Counted from the first letter of the stretch, positions 54,126 through 62,669 are shown. The stretch is DNA of 64,000 nucleotides from Roseibium sp. Sym1 (GCF_027359675.1 NZ_CP114786.1:5740501-5804500), one strand, 5' to 3'. The notes: a model not told the origin generated them from the sequence alone. Translations and numbers: made by a program.

Positions 54126-55082
54126 ATGACCCGCACCGTCGTCGCCTCCGCCACCAAGGAAATCATCATCGGTTTCGACCAGCCGTTCTGTGTCATCGGC
54201 GAGCGGATCAACCCGACCGGCCGCAAGAAGCTGGCAGCCGAAATGGCCGAGGGCAATTTCGAGACCGTCAAGGCCGACGCCCTCGCCCAGGTCGCGGCCG
54301 GTGCCACCATGCTGGACGTCAATGCCGGCGTGACGGCGGTCAACCCGAACGAGACCGAGCCGCCGCTCATGGTCAAGACTCTCGAGATTGTTCAAGGACT
54401 TGTTGACGTTCCCTTGTCCATCGATTCATCCGTGACCGCTGCCATCCAGGCAGGTCTGGAAGTCGCCAAGGGCCGTCCGCTGGTCAATTCGGTCACCGGT
54501 GAAGAGGAAAAGCTGGAAGCCATCCTGCCGCTCGTCAAGAAATATGACGTTCCGGTGGTGGCCATCTCCAATGACGAGACCGGCATCTCCGAAGACCCGG
54601 ACGTGCGTTTCGAGGTCGCCAAGAAAATCGTCGAGCGGGCTGCCGACTACGGAATTCCGGCCCATGACATTGTCGTCGACCCTCTGGTCATGCCGATCGG
54701 CGCGATGGGCACGGCCGGCCAGCAGGTCTTCCGGCTGCTGCGCCGCCTGCGCGAGGAACTGAAGGTCAACACCACCTGCGGCCTGTCCAACATTTCCTTC
54801 GGCCTGCCGCACCGCCATGGCATCAATGCGGGTTTCATTCCGATGGTCATCGGCGCCGGCATGACCTCTGCGATCATGAACCCTTGCCGTCCGCAGGAAA
54901 TGGAAGCCGTTCGCGCAGCCAACGTCCTGAACGGCAACGATCCGAACTGCCAGGAATGGATCATGACCTATCGCGATCACCAGCCGGCTGCAGCAGGGGC
55001 AACCGCGGCACCGGCCGAGGGCGGCGGAGCCTCCGGTGGTCGCCGCCGTGGTGGACGCGCTGCCCGGCGAACCGCGGGCTGA
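54126..55082 (+). CDS. Methyltetrahydrofolate:corrinoid methyltransferase
   Basis: A 318-residue pterin-binding TIM barrel of the AcsE/MtgA/MeTr type. Motifs are FCVIGERINPTGRKKL, MLDVNAGV, LSIDSS, LVNSVTGEEEK, ISNDETGI, VDPLVMPIG and CGLSNISFGLPHR. It moves methyl groups between the corrinoid protein and THF. The last ~35 residues are an Ala/Gly/Arg-rich tail (GGRRRGGRAARRTAG) that is not part of the family fold. It begins at the base following the stop codon of the MetF-like gene. Confidence 0.93.
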   Translation: MTRTVVASATKEIIIGFDQPFCVIGERINPTGRKKLAAEMAEGNFETVKADALAQVAAGATMLDVNAGVTAVNPNETEPPLMVKTLEIVQGLVDVPLSIDSSVTAAIQAGLEVAKGRPLVNSVTGEEEKLEAILPLVKKYDVPVVAISNDETGISEDPDVRFEVAKKIVERAADYGIPAHDIVVDPLVMPIGAMGTAGQQVFRLLRRLREELKVNTTCGLSNISFGLPHRHGINAGFIPMVIGAGMTSAIMNPCRPQEMEAVRAANVLNGNDPNCQEWIMTYRDHQPAAAGATAAPAEGGGASGGRRRGGRAARRTAG

Positions 55083-55156
55083 GCGCAACGACATAGCAGT
55101 TTGCGGTTTTCTCCCCTTCCGCAAACGGGGTGGCATTCCACCAGATTACGGATGGG

Positions 55157-55317
55157 ACCCCCACCCCAATCCCCTCCCCACAAGGGGGAGGGGTTTTGCA
55201 TGTCGAGAGGCACGTTTCAAATCCGCATGCGCCGAAAGTATCGATCGGATGAATTCGTGCCTGCGGGTACAGACGAAAATCCCCCTCCCCCTTGTAGGGA
55301 GGGGATTGGGGTGGGGG
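55157..55317. repeat. Large palindromic element (CCCCACCCCAATCCCC type)
   Basis: The left arm (55157-55193) and right arm (55277-55317) are near-perfect inverted copies of about 36 bases, beginning ACCCCCACCCCAATCCCC. Each arm itself contains the hairpin CCCTCCCC/GGGGAGGG. It occupies most of the 278-base gap between the methyltransferase and activase genes. Repeats of this form are dispersed in many alphaproteobacterial genomes. Confidence 0.8.
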
Positions 55318-55360
55318 CAGCCCCCCGCAAAGCATAAAACCGTAGTGACAGATCGCAGCC

Positions 55361-57394
55361 ATGACCGAGCCAGTCAAACACGCCAAAGTCGTCTTCCAGC
55401 CGAGCGGCCGCCGGGGTCATTTTCCCGTGGGAACGCCCCTGCTTGACGCCGCCAGGTCCCTTGGTGTCTACGTGGAATCGGTCTGCGGCGGACGCGGCAT
55501 CTGCGGTCGCTGCCAGATTTCCGTCTCCGAAGGCACCTTCGCCAAGGAAAACCTGACCAGCACCGCCGAGAACCTGGAAACGGCGACCGAGGCGGAGACC
55601 CGTTACGCCAGTTTGCGCAACCTGCCCGCCGACCGGCGCCTGTCCTGCCAGGCGAAGATTCTCGGCGATCTCGTGGTCGATGTGCCGACCGACGCCCAGA
55701 CCAACCGGCAGGTCGTGCGCAAGCGCGCCGAGGCCCGCCAGATCGATGCGGACAGTGCCGTTTCCCTGGTGACGATCTCGATCGCCGAACCGGACATGGA
55801 AACCCCGCGTGGCGACATCGACCGCCTCCGGGAAGCCCTGATCGAGGAAACGGGCCTAGCCGATCTTGTCTTCGATCCGATCCTTCTGCCAAGGGTCCAG
55901 GCGCTTCTGCGCAAGGGCAACTGGGAGGTCACGGCCGCCATTTACCAGGACCGGAACGTGCTGCCCACGCTGGTGGCGCTGTGGCCGGGAGAGAAGCCGG
56001 CCGTCTACGGCCTGGCCGTGGATATCGGTTCGACCACGATCGCGGCCCATCTGTGCAACCTCCAGAACGGGCGCACGGTATCTTCCGCCGGAACGTCCAA
56101 CCCGCAGATCCGCTTCGGCGAGGACCTCATGTCCCGGGTCTCCTACGTGCAGATGAACCCGTCCAAACTGCCGGACCTGACAAAGGCCGTGCGCGATGCG
56201 ATCAACGCTCTGGTCGGCAAGCTGGTCGGCGATGTCGGCGCGGAACGGTCCGACGTGCTTGACGCCACCTTTGTCGGCAACCCTGTGATGCACCACCTCT
56301 TCCTCGGCATCGACCCCGTGGAACTGGGCGGCGCGCCCTTCGCGCTGGCGGCATCCGACGCGATGGTGCTCAATGCCCGCGATCTCGACCTGGAGCTCAA
56401 CCCGGGCGCCCGGGTCTACATGCTGCCCTGCATCGCGGGTCATGTCGGCGCCGATGCGGCGGCGGCCACACTGGCCGAAAGCCCCTACAAACTCGACGAG
56501 ATCACGCTTCTGGTGGATGTCGGCACCAATGCTGAAATCGTTCTCGGCAGCAAGGAAAGGCTGCTGGCAGCATCTTCGCCCACCGGACCGGCCTTCGAGG
56601 GTGCGGAAATCTCTTCCGGCCAGCGAGCGGCACCGGGCGCCATCGAACGCATCCGTATCGACAAGGAAACCCTCGAGCCGCGTTTCAAGGTCATCGGTGT
56701 CGACGAATGGTCGGACGAGGAAGGCTTTGCCGAAAAGGCCGAGAGTGTCGGCGTCACCGGAATCTGCGGTTCCGGCATCATCGAGGCCGTTGCCGAGATG
56801 TATCTTGCGGGCCTGATCACCGAGGATGGTGTCATTGACGGCGCGATGGCCGCCCGCACCCCCCGTGTAGAAGCCCGAGGCAGGACCTTCTCCTACCGGA
56901 TTGCCGACGAGGGAGTCGAAATTTCGATCCTGCAAACGGATATCCGCGCCATCCAGCTGGCCAAGGGTGCGCTCTATGCCGGCGTCAAGCTGCTGCAGGA
57001 CAAGCTCGGCACCTACCGGCTCGACCGGATCCGCCTCGCCGGAGCCTTCGGCAGCTACATCGATCCCCAATATGCGATGGTGCTGGGACTGATCCCCGAC
57101 TGTCCGCTGGAGGGTGTCTCGGGCGTCGGCAACGCCGCCGGCACTGGCGCCCGCATGGCGTTGCTCAATCGCGGCTACCGTCGTGAAATCGAGCAGACGG
57201 TCCGCGACATCGAGAAGATCGAAACCGCCCTGGAACCGAAGTTCCAGGAACATTTCGTCAATGCCATGGCCCTGCCCAACAAGGTCGATCCGTTCCCGAA
57301 CCTGCGCGCTGCAATCGCGTTGCCGGCGAAGAAGGAGAGCGCGGACAGCGAAGCGGCCGGTGGCGACCGCCGGCGCAGGCGCCGGCGCGGTTGA
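55361..57394 (+). CDS. Corrinoid protein reductive activase (RACo/RamA-like, ASKHA)
   Basis: The 677-residue protein repairs oxidised Co(II) corrinoid by ATP-driven reduction. Residues 1-105 form a plant-type [2Fe-2S] ferredoxin domain with C42, C48, C51 and C96 (VCGGRGICGRC and RLSCQ). A linker follows, then the DUF4445/ASKHA ATPase with AVDIGSTTIAAHL, LVDVGTNAEIVLG, GICGSGIIEAVAEM and LAGAFGSYIDP. The protein ends in a basic tail DRRRRRRRG, echoing the Arg-rich tail of the preceding MeTr. It completes the C1 cluster. Confidence 0.94.
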   Translation: MTEPVKHAKVVFQPSGRRGHFPVGTPLLDAARSLGVYVESVCGGRGICGRCQISVSEGTFAKENLTSTAENLETATEAETRYASLRNLPADRRLSCQAKILGDLVVDVPTDAQTNRQVVRKRAEARQIDADSAVSLVTISIAEPDMETPRGDIDRLREALIEETGLADLVFDPILLPRVQALLRKGNWEVTAAIYQDRNVLPTLVALWPGEKPAVYGLAVDIGSTTIAAHLCNLQNGRTVSSAGTSNPQIRFGEDLMSRVSYVQMNPSKLPDLTKAVRDAINALVGKLVGDVGAERSDVLDATFVGNPVMHHLFLGIDPVELGGAPFALAASDAMVLNARDLDLELNPGARVYMLPCIAGHVGADAAAATLAESPYKLDEITLLVDVGTNAEIVLGSKERLLAASSPTGPAFEGAEISSGQRAAPGAIERIRIDKETLEPRFKVIGVDEWSDEEGFAEKAESVGVTGICGSGIIEAVAEMYLAGLITEDGVIDGAMAARTPRVEARGRTFSYRIADEGVEISILQTDIRAIQLAKGALYAGVKLLQDKLGTYRLDRIRLAGAFGSYIDPQYAMVLGLIPDCPLEGVSGVGNAAGTGARMALLNRGYRREIEQTVRDIEKIETALEPKFQEHFVNAMALPNKVDPFPNLRAAIALPAKKESADSEAAGGDRRRRRRRG

Positions 57395-57418
57395 GGAGGT
57401 TTTGGGCGCTGCCTGCCT

Positions 57419-58246
57419 TTACGGATCCCAGAAATACTGTTCGCGAAGCCGCCGCCAGATCTTTTCGCCGACCATGCAGTCATAGGGTTCATCGAAGGTG
57501 ATCTGCGCCTTGATGATCCTGGCCGGCTTTTCCGGCGTCCGTCCGCCGATCTCCAGGATCAGCTTGCGCCGGACCGCATCGGGAAACTGGGCCCACTCGA
57601 TCACCGGGATCACGAAACTTGTCGGCCCACCGATGACACAGCGGCGGTAGTATTCGTCGAGATCGGGAATGTTGAACTGGAAACCGATGCCGCCCCTGGT
57701 CATGAGCGGCAACCCGTTGATGATATAGCCGCGTTCCACGGCCGCATCGCGAGCCAGCGTGACAGGCGTTCCCTGGTTGTTGGGACCGTCGCCGGAAATA
57801 TCGATCACGAGACGGTCGGCCTCGAAAGGCACATCTGCCAACAGTGCCGAAGCGTGCCGTATGGCGCCGGAGATCGAGGTGCGCCGCTGTCCGTAGGTGG
57901 TGTCCGCCAGAACCTTGTCCGCGAAGTCCCTTGCGTCCGCCGCCGTCTCGACGACGGACCAGGGCACGATCTCCCGGGCGTGGCTCTCATTGGCCCATTC
58001 GAACATCATCAGGCCGATCCGGCCGTGCACACCCATTTCGATCGCCCGCACGACCTCCGGACTTGCAATCGCGGCGGCATAGCCCCGGCGCTGGATCTGG
58101 AGTTCCTCGGGCGACATGGACCGGGAGACATCGACGGCCAGCACGAGGGCAACATCGACCTGTTCCTGCGCTGCGGCGGGCAAGACGGGCGCCAGTAGCA
58201 GAGAGACTGCGCCGACAAGAAACCGGAACCGGGATGGCCTCCACAT
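57419..58246 (-). CDS. Secreted DUF1194 VWA-domain protein
   Basis: The 275-residue protein has a signal peptide (FLVGAVSLLLAPVLPAAAQ) and a von Willebrand A-like DUF1194 domain, with the MIDAS motif DVSRSMS and the later ISGDGPNNQGTPV. The family is extracytoplasmic and of unknown function. The ATG at 58246 is preferred to a TTG at 58264. It converges with the activase gene across a 24-base gap. Confidence 0.9.
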   Translation of the reverse strand: MWRPSRFRFLVGAVSLLLAPVLPAAAQEQVDVALVLAVDVSRSMSPEELQIQRRGYAAAIASPEVVRAIEMGVHGRIGLMMFEWANESHAREIVPWSVVETAADARDFADKVLADTTYGQRRTSISGAIRHASALLADVPFEADRLVIDISGDGPNNQGTPVTLARDAAVERGYIINGLPLMTRGGIGFQFNIPDLDEYYRRCVIGGPTSFVIPVIEWAQFPDAVRRKLILEIGGRTPEKPARIIKAQITFDEPYDCMVGEKIWRRLREQYFWDP

Positions 58247-58407
58247 GCCGCAAGGATAGCTCAAAAGCCGCGAAGCTCCAGCGGCTTGATTTGGCCGCCT
58301 GATAAACGATCTGTGATCGTTCGGCGCGCCGGGTGCGCTTTCTCTTTCGCGTCGCCGAGCGATTCCGCTATAAAGGCCGCAAAATGACAGACGTCAGGGA
58401 GCTTTTC

Positions 58408-59229
58408 ATGTCCGACACCGCCGTCAACGACCAGACCGAAAAACCGATGCTGGCGACGCTTCTTCACCAGGGCGTCTACCGGATCGTGATGCAGCGTCCG
58501 GAGCGCATGAACGCGCTGTCCACGGAGATGATGACGGCGCTGTCGGCGGAACTGCAGAAGGCCGCTGACGACCCGGCGGTGCGCGTCATTCTCCTGGGGG
58601 CCGAAGGCAAGGTGTTCTGTGCCGGCCACGACCTCAAGGAACTGACCTCTGCCCGCGCCGAGCCGGATGGCGGCAAGGCCACCTATGAGCGGATCATGCG
58701 GCAATGCTCCGATCTGATGCAGCAGGTCGTGCGCCTGCCCAAGCCTGTCATTGCCGTCGTGACCGGTGTTGCCACTGCCGCCGGCTGCCAGCTGGTCGCA
58801 TCCTGCGACCTGGCGATCGCCACCGACACGGCGACCTTCTGCACCCCGGGCGTCAATATCGGCCTGTTCTGTTCTACGCCGATGGTGGCCCTGTCGCGCA
58901 ACGTCGCACGGAAACAGGCAATGGAAATGCTGCTGACCGGCGAAAGCATCGACGCCTCGACTGCCAAGGATTTCGGCCTGATCAACCGCATTGTCCCCGG
59001 CGACTACCTCGAGCAGGTCGTCCAGAAATACGCGGAGGTGATCGCGTCAAAGTCGTCCAAGACGCTGAAGATCGGCAAGGAGGCCTTCTACCGCCAGCTG
59101 GAAATGCCGCTGTCGGAGGCCTATGACTTCGCCGCCGCAACCATGGTCGACAACATGATGGCCCGCGACGCGGAAGAAGGCATCTCCGCCTTCCTGCAGA
59201 AGCGCAAGCCGGATTGGACGGACAGCTGA
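58408..59229 (+). CDS. Crotonase-fold protein, ECHDC3-like, catalytic Glu residues absent
   Basis: A 273-residue enoyl-CoA hydratase/isomerase-family protein. The oxyanion-hole segments are FCAGHDLKEL and ATAAGCQLVASCD. The two hydratase glutamates are replaced: GCQL has Gln where hydratases have GCEL, and TPGVNIGLF has Gly where they have PEI. The pattern matches mammalian ECHDC3 and its bacterial relatives. It is therefore unlikely to be a normal hydratase; its acyl-CoA substrate is unknown. The ATG at 58408 follows CAGGGAGC; upstream in-frame ATGs at 58333 and 58384 are less likely. Confidence 0.88.
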   Translation: MSDTAVNDQTEKPMLATLLHQGVYRIVMQRPERMNALSTEMMTALSAELQKAADDPAVRVILLGAEGKVFCAGHDLKELTSARAEPDGGKATYERIMRQCSDLMQQVVRLPKPVIAVVTGVATAAGCQLVASCDLAIATDTATFCTPGVNIGLFCSTPMVALSRNVARKQAMEMLLTGESIDASTAKDFGLINRIVPGDYLEQVVQKYAEVIASKSSKTLKIGKEAFYRQLEMPLSEAYDFAAATMVDNMMARDAEEGISAFLQKRKPDWTDS

Positions 59230-59243
59230 TTTTGACGGTCCGA

Positions 59244-59519
59244 ATGATGGGGAAGCCGCTTGAGTTTTGTCCGGTTTGCGGCCTGGCCGGCACCGAATCC
59301 TTAGACGAGTCAGGTCAAGAGACTTTTGCCATTTGCAATTGTTGTGGTTGCGAAAGCGGTTATGAATATCAATCGAACACAACTGAAAACCGGTTTTTCC
59401 AGCTGCGCCGAAAATGGCTAGTTGAACGAAACGGCAATTGGTTTCAATTGAAAGCCAGACCGAAAGACTGGGACGCGCTCAGGCAATTGCAAAATGCCGG
59501 GCTGGAGATCCCGGAATAG
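59244..59519 (+). CDS. Small zinc-ribbon protein
   Basis: The protein of about 91 residues has two Cys pairs, FCPVCG and CNCCG, that should bind one zinc ion. The rest is hydrophilic, with EYQSNTTENRF and RKWLVERNGNWF. It resembles small hypothetical proteins of the SMI1/immunity-type or cysteine-rich CPCC kind, but the family is not certain. Base composition is clearly lower in GC than both neighbours, which hints at recent acquisition. It sits 15 bases after the crotonase gene. Confidence 0.72.
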   Translation: MMGKPLEFCPVCGLAGTESLDESGQETFAICNCCGCESGYEYQSNTTENRFFQLRRKWLVERNGNWFQLKARPKDWDALRQLQNAGLEIPE

Positions 59520-59528
59520 GTATTTTTG

Positions 59529-59972
59529 ATGGCACAAGCAGGCTATTCCGGCCGCCCCCTGTCGGCGAAGCTGGGCCTGAAACCCGGCATGACCTGCTGG
59601 CGGCACAACATGCCGGAAGAGATTGGGGAGCTGCTCGATGCGCAGGAACCCGCGGCAAGTGTCGTCGCGACCGCCGCGCCCGGTCTCGACTGTGCTCATG
59701 TCTTCGTAACGGAGCACGAAGACCTCGCCGCGCAGCTCTCCCACCTTCGGCAACTGCTGGCGCCCGACGGCATGATCTGGGTGTCCTGGCCGAAAAAGGC
59801 CAGCAAGGTGCCGACGACCGTCACCGAGGACACTGTCCGCGAGATCTGCCTGCCCATGGGGCTGGTCGACGTCAAGGTCTGCGCCGTCGACGCGGTCTGG
59901 TCGGGGCTGAAACTGGTGATCCGCAAGGAGCTTCGGAAGGAGCAGGCTGACAAGCTGGCGTCGCGAACTTGA
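59529..59972 (+). CDS. DUF3052 protein
   Basis: The 147-residue protein starts AQAGYSGRPLSAKLGLKPGM, the DUF3052 signature. It shows alternating strands and helices without a catalytic motif I can name (for example LLAPDGMIWVSWPKKASK). DUF3052 proteins are cytosolic with unknown function. The start follows GGAATAGG after the zinc-ribbon gene, so the two may be co-transcribed. Confidence 0.88.
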   Translation: MAQAGYSGRPLSAKLGLKPGMTCWRHNMPEEIGELLDAQEPAASVVATAAPGLDCAHVFVTEHEDLAAQLSHLRQLLAPDGMIWVSWPKKASKVPTTVTEDTVREICLPMGLVDVKVCAVDAVWSGLKLVIRKELRKEQADKLASRT

Positions 59973-60055
59973 GTTTTGTGTCTGCTCCCGCTCCCAACAG
60001 GGCAAAAGCGCGGCAAAAGGCCTTGATCAGGCTCGAACCCGGCCGTCACAGCCTG

Positions 60056-60207
60056 TGGTCATCCCCGACAAGCGAAGCTTGATCGGGGACCCATTGGCTC
60101 CCGAACCCTCTGATTGGCCACTTTGCGCGCTGACGGGTACGGGCCATTTCCCTGGCTCGAACGCGTGGATGAGTGGACTGGATCCCGGCACACGGCCAGG
60201 ATGACCA
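60056..60207. repeat. Palindromic repeat (TGGTCATCCCCGAC type)
   Basis: The segment begins TGGTCATCC and ends GGATGACCA. An internal hairpin GACAAGCGAAGCTTG and a GGGGACCCA / TGGATCCC pairing lie inside. It separates DUF3052 from the convergent AraC-type gene. It is the same general class as the repeats at 101 and 39046. Confidence 0.7.
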
Positions 60208-60266
60208 ACATTGGACACGCGTCGCAGAAAACACTCGCCCCCAACACTGCTCGAGCTAAGTCCCTT

Positions 60267-61139
60267 TCACTTCAACGGCAGAAAGATATCCGTTTCCGCC
60301 TCGTGTTCGGCAACATCGGGAAAGAAGCTCAGGCGCTGGATGAACAACGGAAAGTCGCGCGGTTCCTCGCCGCTTTGCGGCAACCAGTCGCGGTAAAGGG
60401 ACCTGATTGTCTTCTCCGCGAATTCCAGTGGCCCCTTGTGCCGGAAAACCGCGCAGCGCCCTGCGGGAATGGTCCCTGCCGCAACGCCCTCGCCGTTTTC
60501 GGCAACCACACCGCTGAACGCGCAGCAGATGTCGAGACGGTAATCCTCAGGCGGCTTGGATTTCGGGTCGTCATGGAGGATGTTGTAGGTGGCGCTTCTG
60601 GACGGCGGCATGCCGTGGGTCTTGCGCCAGGCGATGAAGCGCTGCACGGAGGCCGGCACGTGGGCAGGCGGCCCCACATGTTCCAGCACCGCAACCGCGG
60701 TTTCGGGAAATTCGACAAGGCGGATGGTGGCGAAATCGAGGTCTGTGTCCGGCATGAGCGTTCCTTTCAGTTCCAGAAGCGGGTCATAGGTCCGATGCCA
60801 GACGGCCCAGTCGGGATTTGAGCGGAAACCTGACGGGCTCTGGCCGAAAGCTCTCCTGAACGCCCGGGAAAAGCTTTCGGCGTTTTCGTAACCGGCGTCG
60901 AAGCCGATCTCCGTCACGGAAACCTTGTCGCGGAAGGCAAGCCGCTGCCCTGCCCGCCTGAGGAGCATCAACCGCCGGTATTCGCCGACGCTGACCCCCA
61001 TGATCGCTGAGAACAGCCGCTGGAAGTGAAACCTTGAACACGCGGCGGTTCCGGCAAGCCCCGCCAGATCGAGCGGACCGTCCAGGGTGCGGTCGATCTC
61101 GGCAATTACACGGGCAATCCGGCAACTCCAACCGGGCAT
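60267..61139 (-). CDS. AraC-family regulator with GyrI-like effector domain
   Basis: A 290-residue protein. The N-terminal ~110 residues are the AraC DNA-binding domain (LAGTAACSRFHFQRLFSAIMG and FDAGYENAESFSRAFRRAFG). The C-terminal ~155 residues are GyrI/Rob-like (FPETAVAVLEHVGPPAHVPA and IPAGRCAVFRHKGPLE), a small-molecule binding fold as in SoxS/Rob-type multidrug sensors. No exporter is adjacent. It is divergent from the CoA-binding protein gene. Confidence 0.92.
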   Translation of the reverse strand: MPGWSCRIARVIAEIDRTLDGPLDLAGLAGTAACSRFHFQRLFSAIMGVSVGEYRRLMLLRRAGQRLAFRDKVSVTEIGFDAGYENAESFSRAFRRAFGQSPSGFRSNPDWAVWHRTYDPLLELKGTLMPDTDLDFATIRLVEFPETAVAVLEHVGPPAHVPASVQRFIAWRKTHGMPPSRSATYNILHDDPKSKPPEDYRLDICCAFSGVVAENGEGVAAGTIPAGRCAVFRHKGPLEFAEKTIRSLYRDWLPQSGEEPRDFPLFIQRLSFFPDVAEHEAETDIFLPLK

Positions 61140-61320
61140 TCTCAGTCTCCTGTCACGGCGTGCCCTGCATGACCGCCTGGCCGTATTTTTCTACCCGTCC
61201 GCTGCCAGGCGCACCTGACCGTGCGTGCGCAATTGTCGCCTGTCGGCGTCGCATGCTGCCTCTTGCGGATGGCTGCGAATTGGACTTGGATAGCGCGGCA
61301 ACGCAAGGGACCCTCCGTTC

Positions 61321-61851
61321 ATGAATCACGACAGCTATTCCGACGCCTATATCAGCGGCATTCTGGACGAGGTCAAAACAGTGGCGATGATTGGCGCGAG
61401 TGCCAACAATGTGCGCCCGTCCTATTTTGTTCTGAAATATCTCCTCGCCAAGGGCTACGAGGTCTGGCCGATCAATCCGGGCCAGGCGGGCAAGGAGATC
61501 CTGGGCCAGACGGTGCATGCCTCGCTGGATGAGCTTCCGGATGTGCCGGACATGATCGACATCTTCCGCAATTCGGACGCCGCCGGCCAGATCGTCGACA
61601 AGGTGCTTGAAAGCGGCAGATTGCCGAAAGTGATCTGGATGCAGCTTACCGTACGCCACGACGAAGCCGCCAAACGCGCCGAAGCGGCCGGCATCAAGGT
61701 GGTGATGAACCGCTGCCCGAAGATAGAATACGGCCGGCTTTCAGGTGAAATCGGCTGGGCGGGCGTCAATTCAAGGACGCTTTCGTCAAAGCGCCCGACA
61801 CTCAAGGCGGGCTTTCAGCATCGCGGCCTTTCCGGCGACAAGTCCGGCTGA
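61321..61851 (+). CDS. CoA-binding (YccU-type) protein
   Basis: A 176-residue CoA_binding_2 Rossmann protein with VAMIGASANNVRPSYFVLKY and VWPINPGQAGKEILG, IDIFRNSD and the C-terminal MNRCPKIEYGRL. It binds CoA thioesters in solved relatives, but the role is unknown. It precedes metY by about 1 kb; I recall the two lying close together in other alphaproteobacteria, here with three tiny membrane-protein genes between them. Confidence 0.9.
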   Translation: MNHDSYSDAYISGILDEVKTVAMIGASANNVRPSYFVLKYLLAKGYEVWPINPGQAGKEILGQTVHASLDELPDVPDMIDIFRNSDAAGQIVDKVLESGRLPKVIWMQLTVRHDEAAKRAEAAGIKVVMNRCPKIEYGRLSGEIGWAGVNSRTLSSKRPTLKAGFQHRGLSGDKSG

Positions 61852-61959
61852 CCGTTCGAGATTACGCGCACAAGCTTCGCGCAATCCTGTCCCGCCAGTT
61901 TTCCGGTGCGGCGCCCCGACCGCCCGCTGCCTGGTTGCCGATTGCACGAAGTGAAGGAC

Positions 61960-62145
61960 ATGACCTCGGACCCGACCCTTTTCACCAGCTTAGAATGGGT
62001 TTTGCTGGCCCTGGCCGGTCTGGTATCGCTCTTGCTTTTTGCCCTGTTTCACAGGGCCGAACGCGGCTCACCGTTTGCCGAGCGGGACGAACACTGGTCG
62101 CGCGATCCGGCACCTTGTCGCAAAGGCAAGGCCGAGCGGGGATAA
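61960..62145 (+). CDS. Small single-pass membrane protein
   Basis: A 61-residue protein with one hydrophobic helix (SLEWVLLALAGLVSLLLFAL) followed by a basic, charged tail (FHRAERGSPFAERDEHW). The ATG at 61960 follows GTGAAGGAC. No family was recognised. It is the first of three tiny membrane-protein genes before metY. Confidence 0.6.
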   Translation: MTSDPTLFTSLEWVLLALAGLVSLLLFALFHRAERGSPFAERDEHWSRDPAPCRKGKAERG

Positions 62146-62296
62146 ACCAAAGTCATAATTTGCGGGCGGGCGCTTTCCCGCGCCAATTCAACCCTTGCGT
62201 GCTCCCTTTATCTGGCTTACCAATCGGCATCCGATTCGTGGCCCGGCAGTATTTCGCTGGCGCCAGTTCGGTCCGGATCTCGGGGGGAGATTGGAA

Positions 62297-62371
62297 ATGA
62301 TCTTTGGTGCAGCCACCCTGGCCTTCATAGTCTGCCTCATCCTGCTCATTCGCCTGCAAAGACAGGACTAG
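62297..62371 (+). CDS. 24-residue single-helix membrane peptide
   Basis: An ATG behind GGGGGGAGATTGGAA starts a 24-codon frame, MIFGAATLAFIVCLILLIRL then QRQD. The product would be one membrane helix with a short basic end. The size and shape recall accessory subunits such as KdpF or CydX, but no such complex is next to it. The strong ribosome site is the main support. Confidence 0.5.
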   Translation: MIFGAATLAFIVCLILLIRLQRQD

Positions 62372-62543
62372 ATGAGCAGCGAAGTTCGACCAACCTCGCA
62401 AGCTTCCTGACAGTTTTAGATATTCTTTAAGCGACCTTGAGTTGATTTCGTGACGAATGCGACGGGAATTGTTTCCGCTTCGTCCACAAGCTTCCGTTAA
62501 CTTTTTTCCAGCGTCGACTGCTCGAAAACGGAAGGAGGCCGTT

Positions 62544-62669
62544 ATGCTTGCAGCACTTGGCGACACCACATTTCTGGCCTGGGGCCTGCCACTGCTGGCA
62601 ACAGCCTTGTTGTTCGGTGTCTATTTCCGGATCAAGTCCGACACGCCCAAGGACTTTTCGGACCACTGA
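62544..62669 (+). CDS. 41-residue single-helix membrane peptide
   Basis: An ATG with a perfect AAGGAGG ribosome site starts a 41-residue product with one hydrophobic helix (FLAWGLPLLATALLFGVYF) and a charged tail RIKSDTPKDFSDH. No family was recognised. It lies 146 bases before metY. Confidence 0.6.
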   Translation: MLAALGDTTFLAWGLPLLATALLFGVYFRIKSDTPKDFSDH

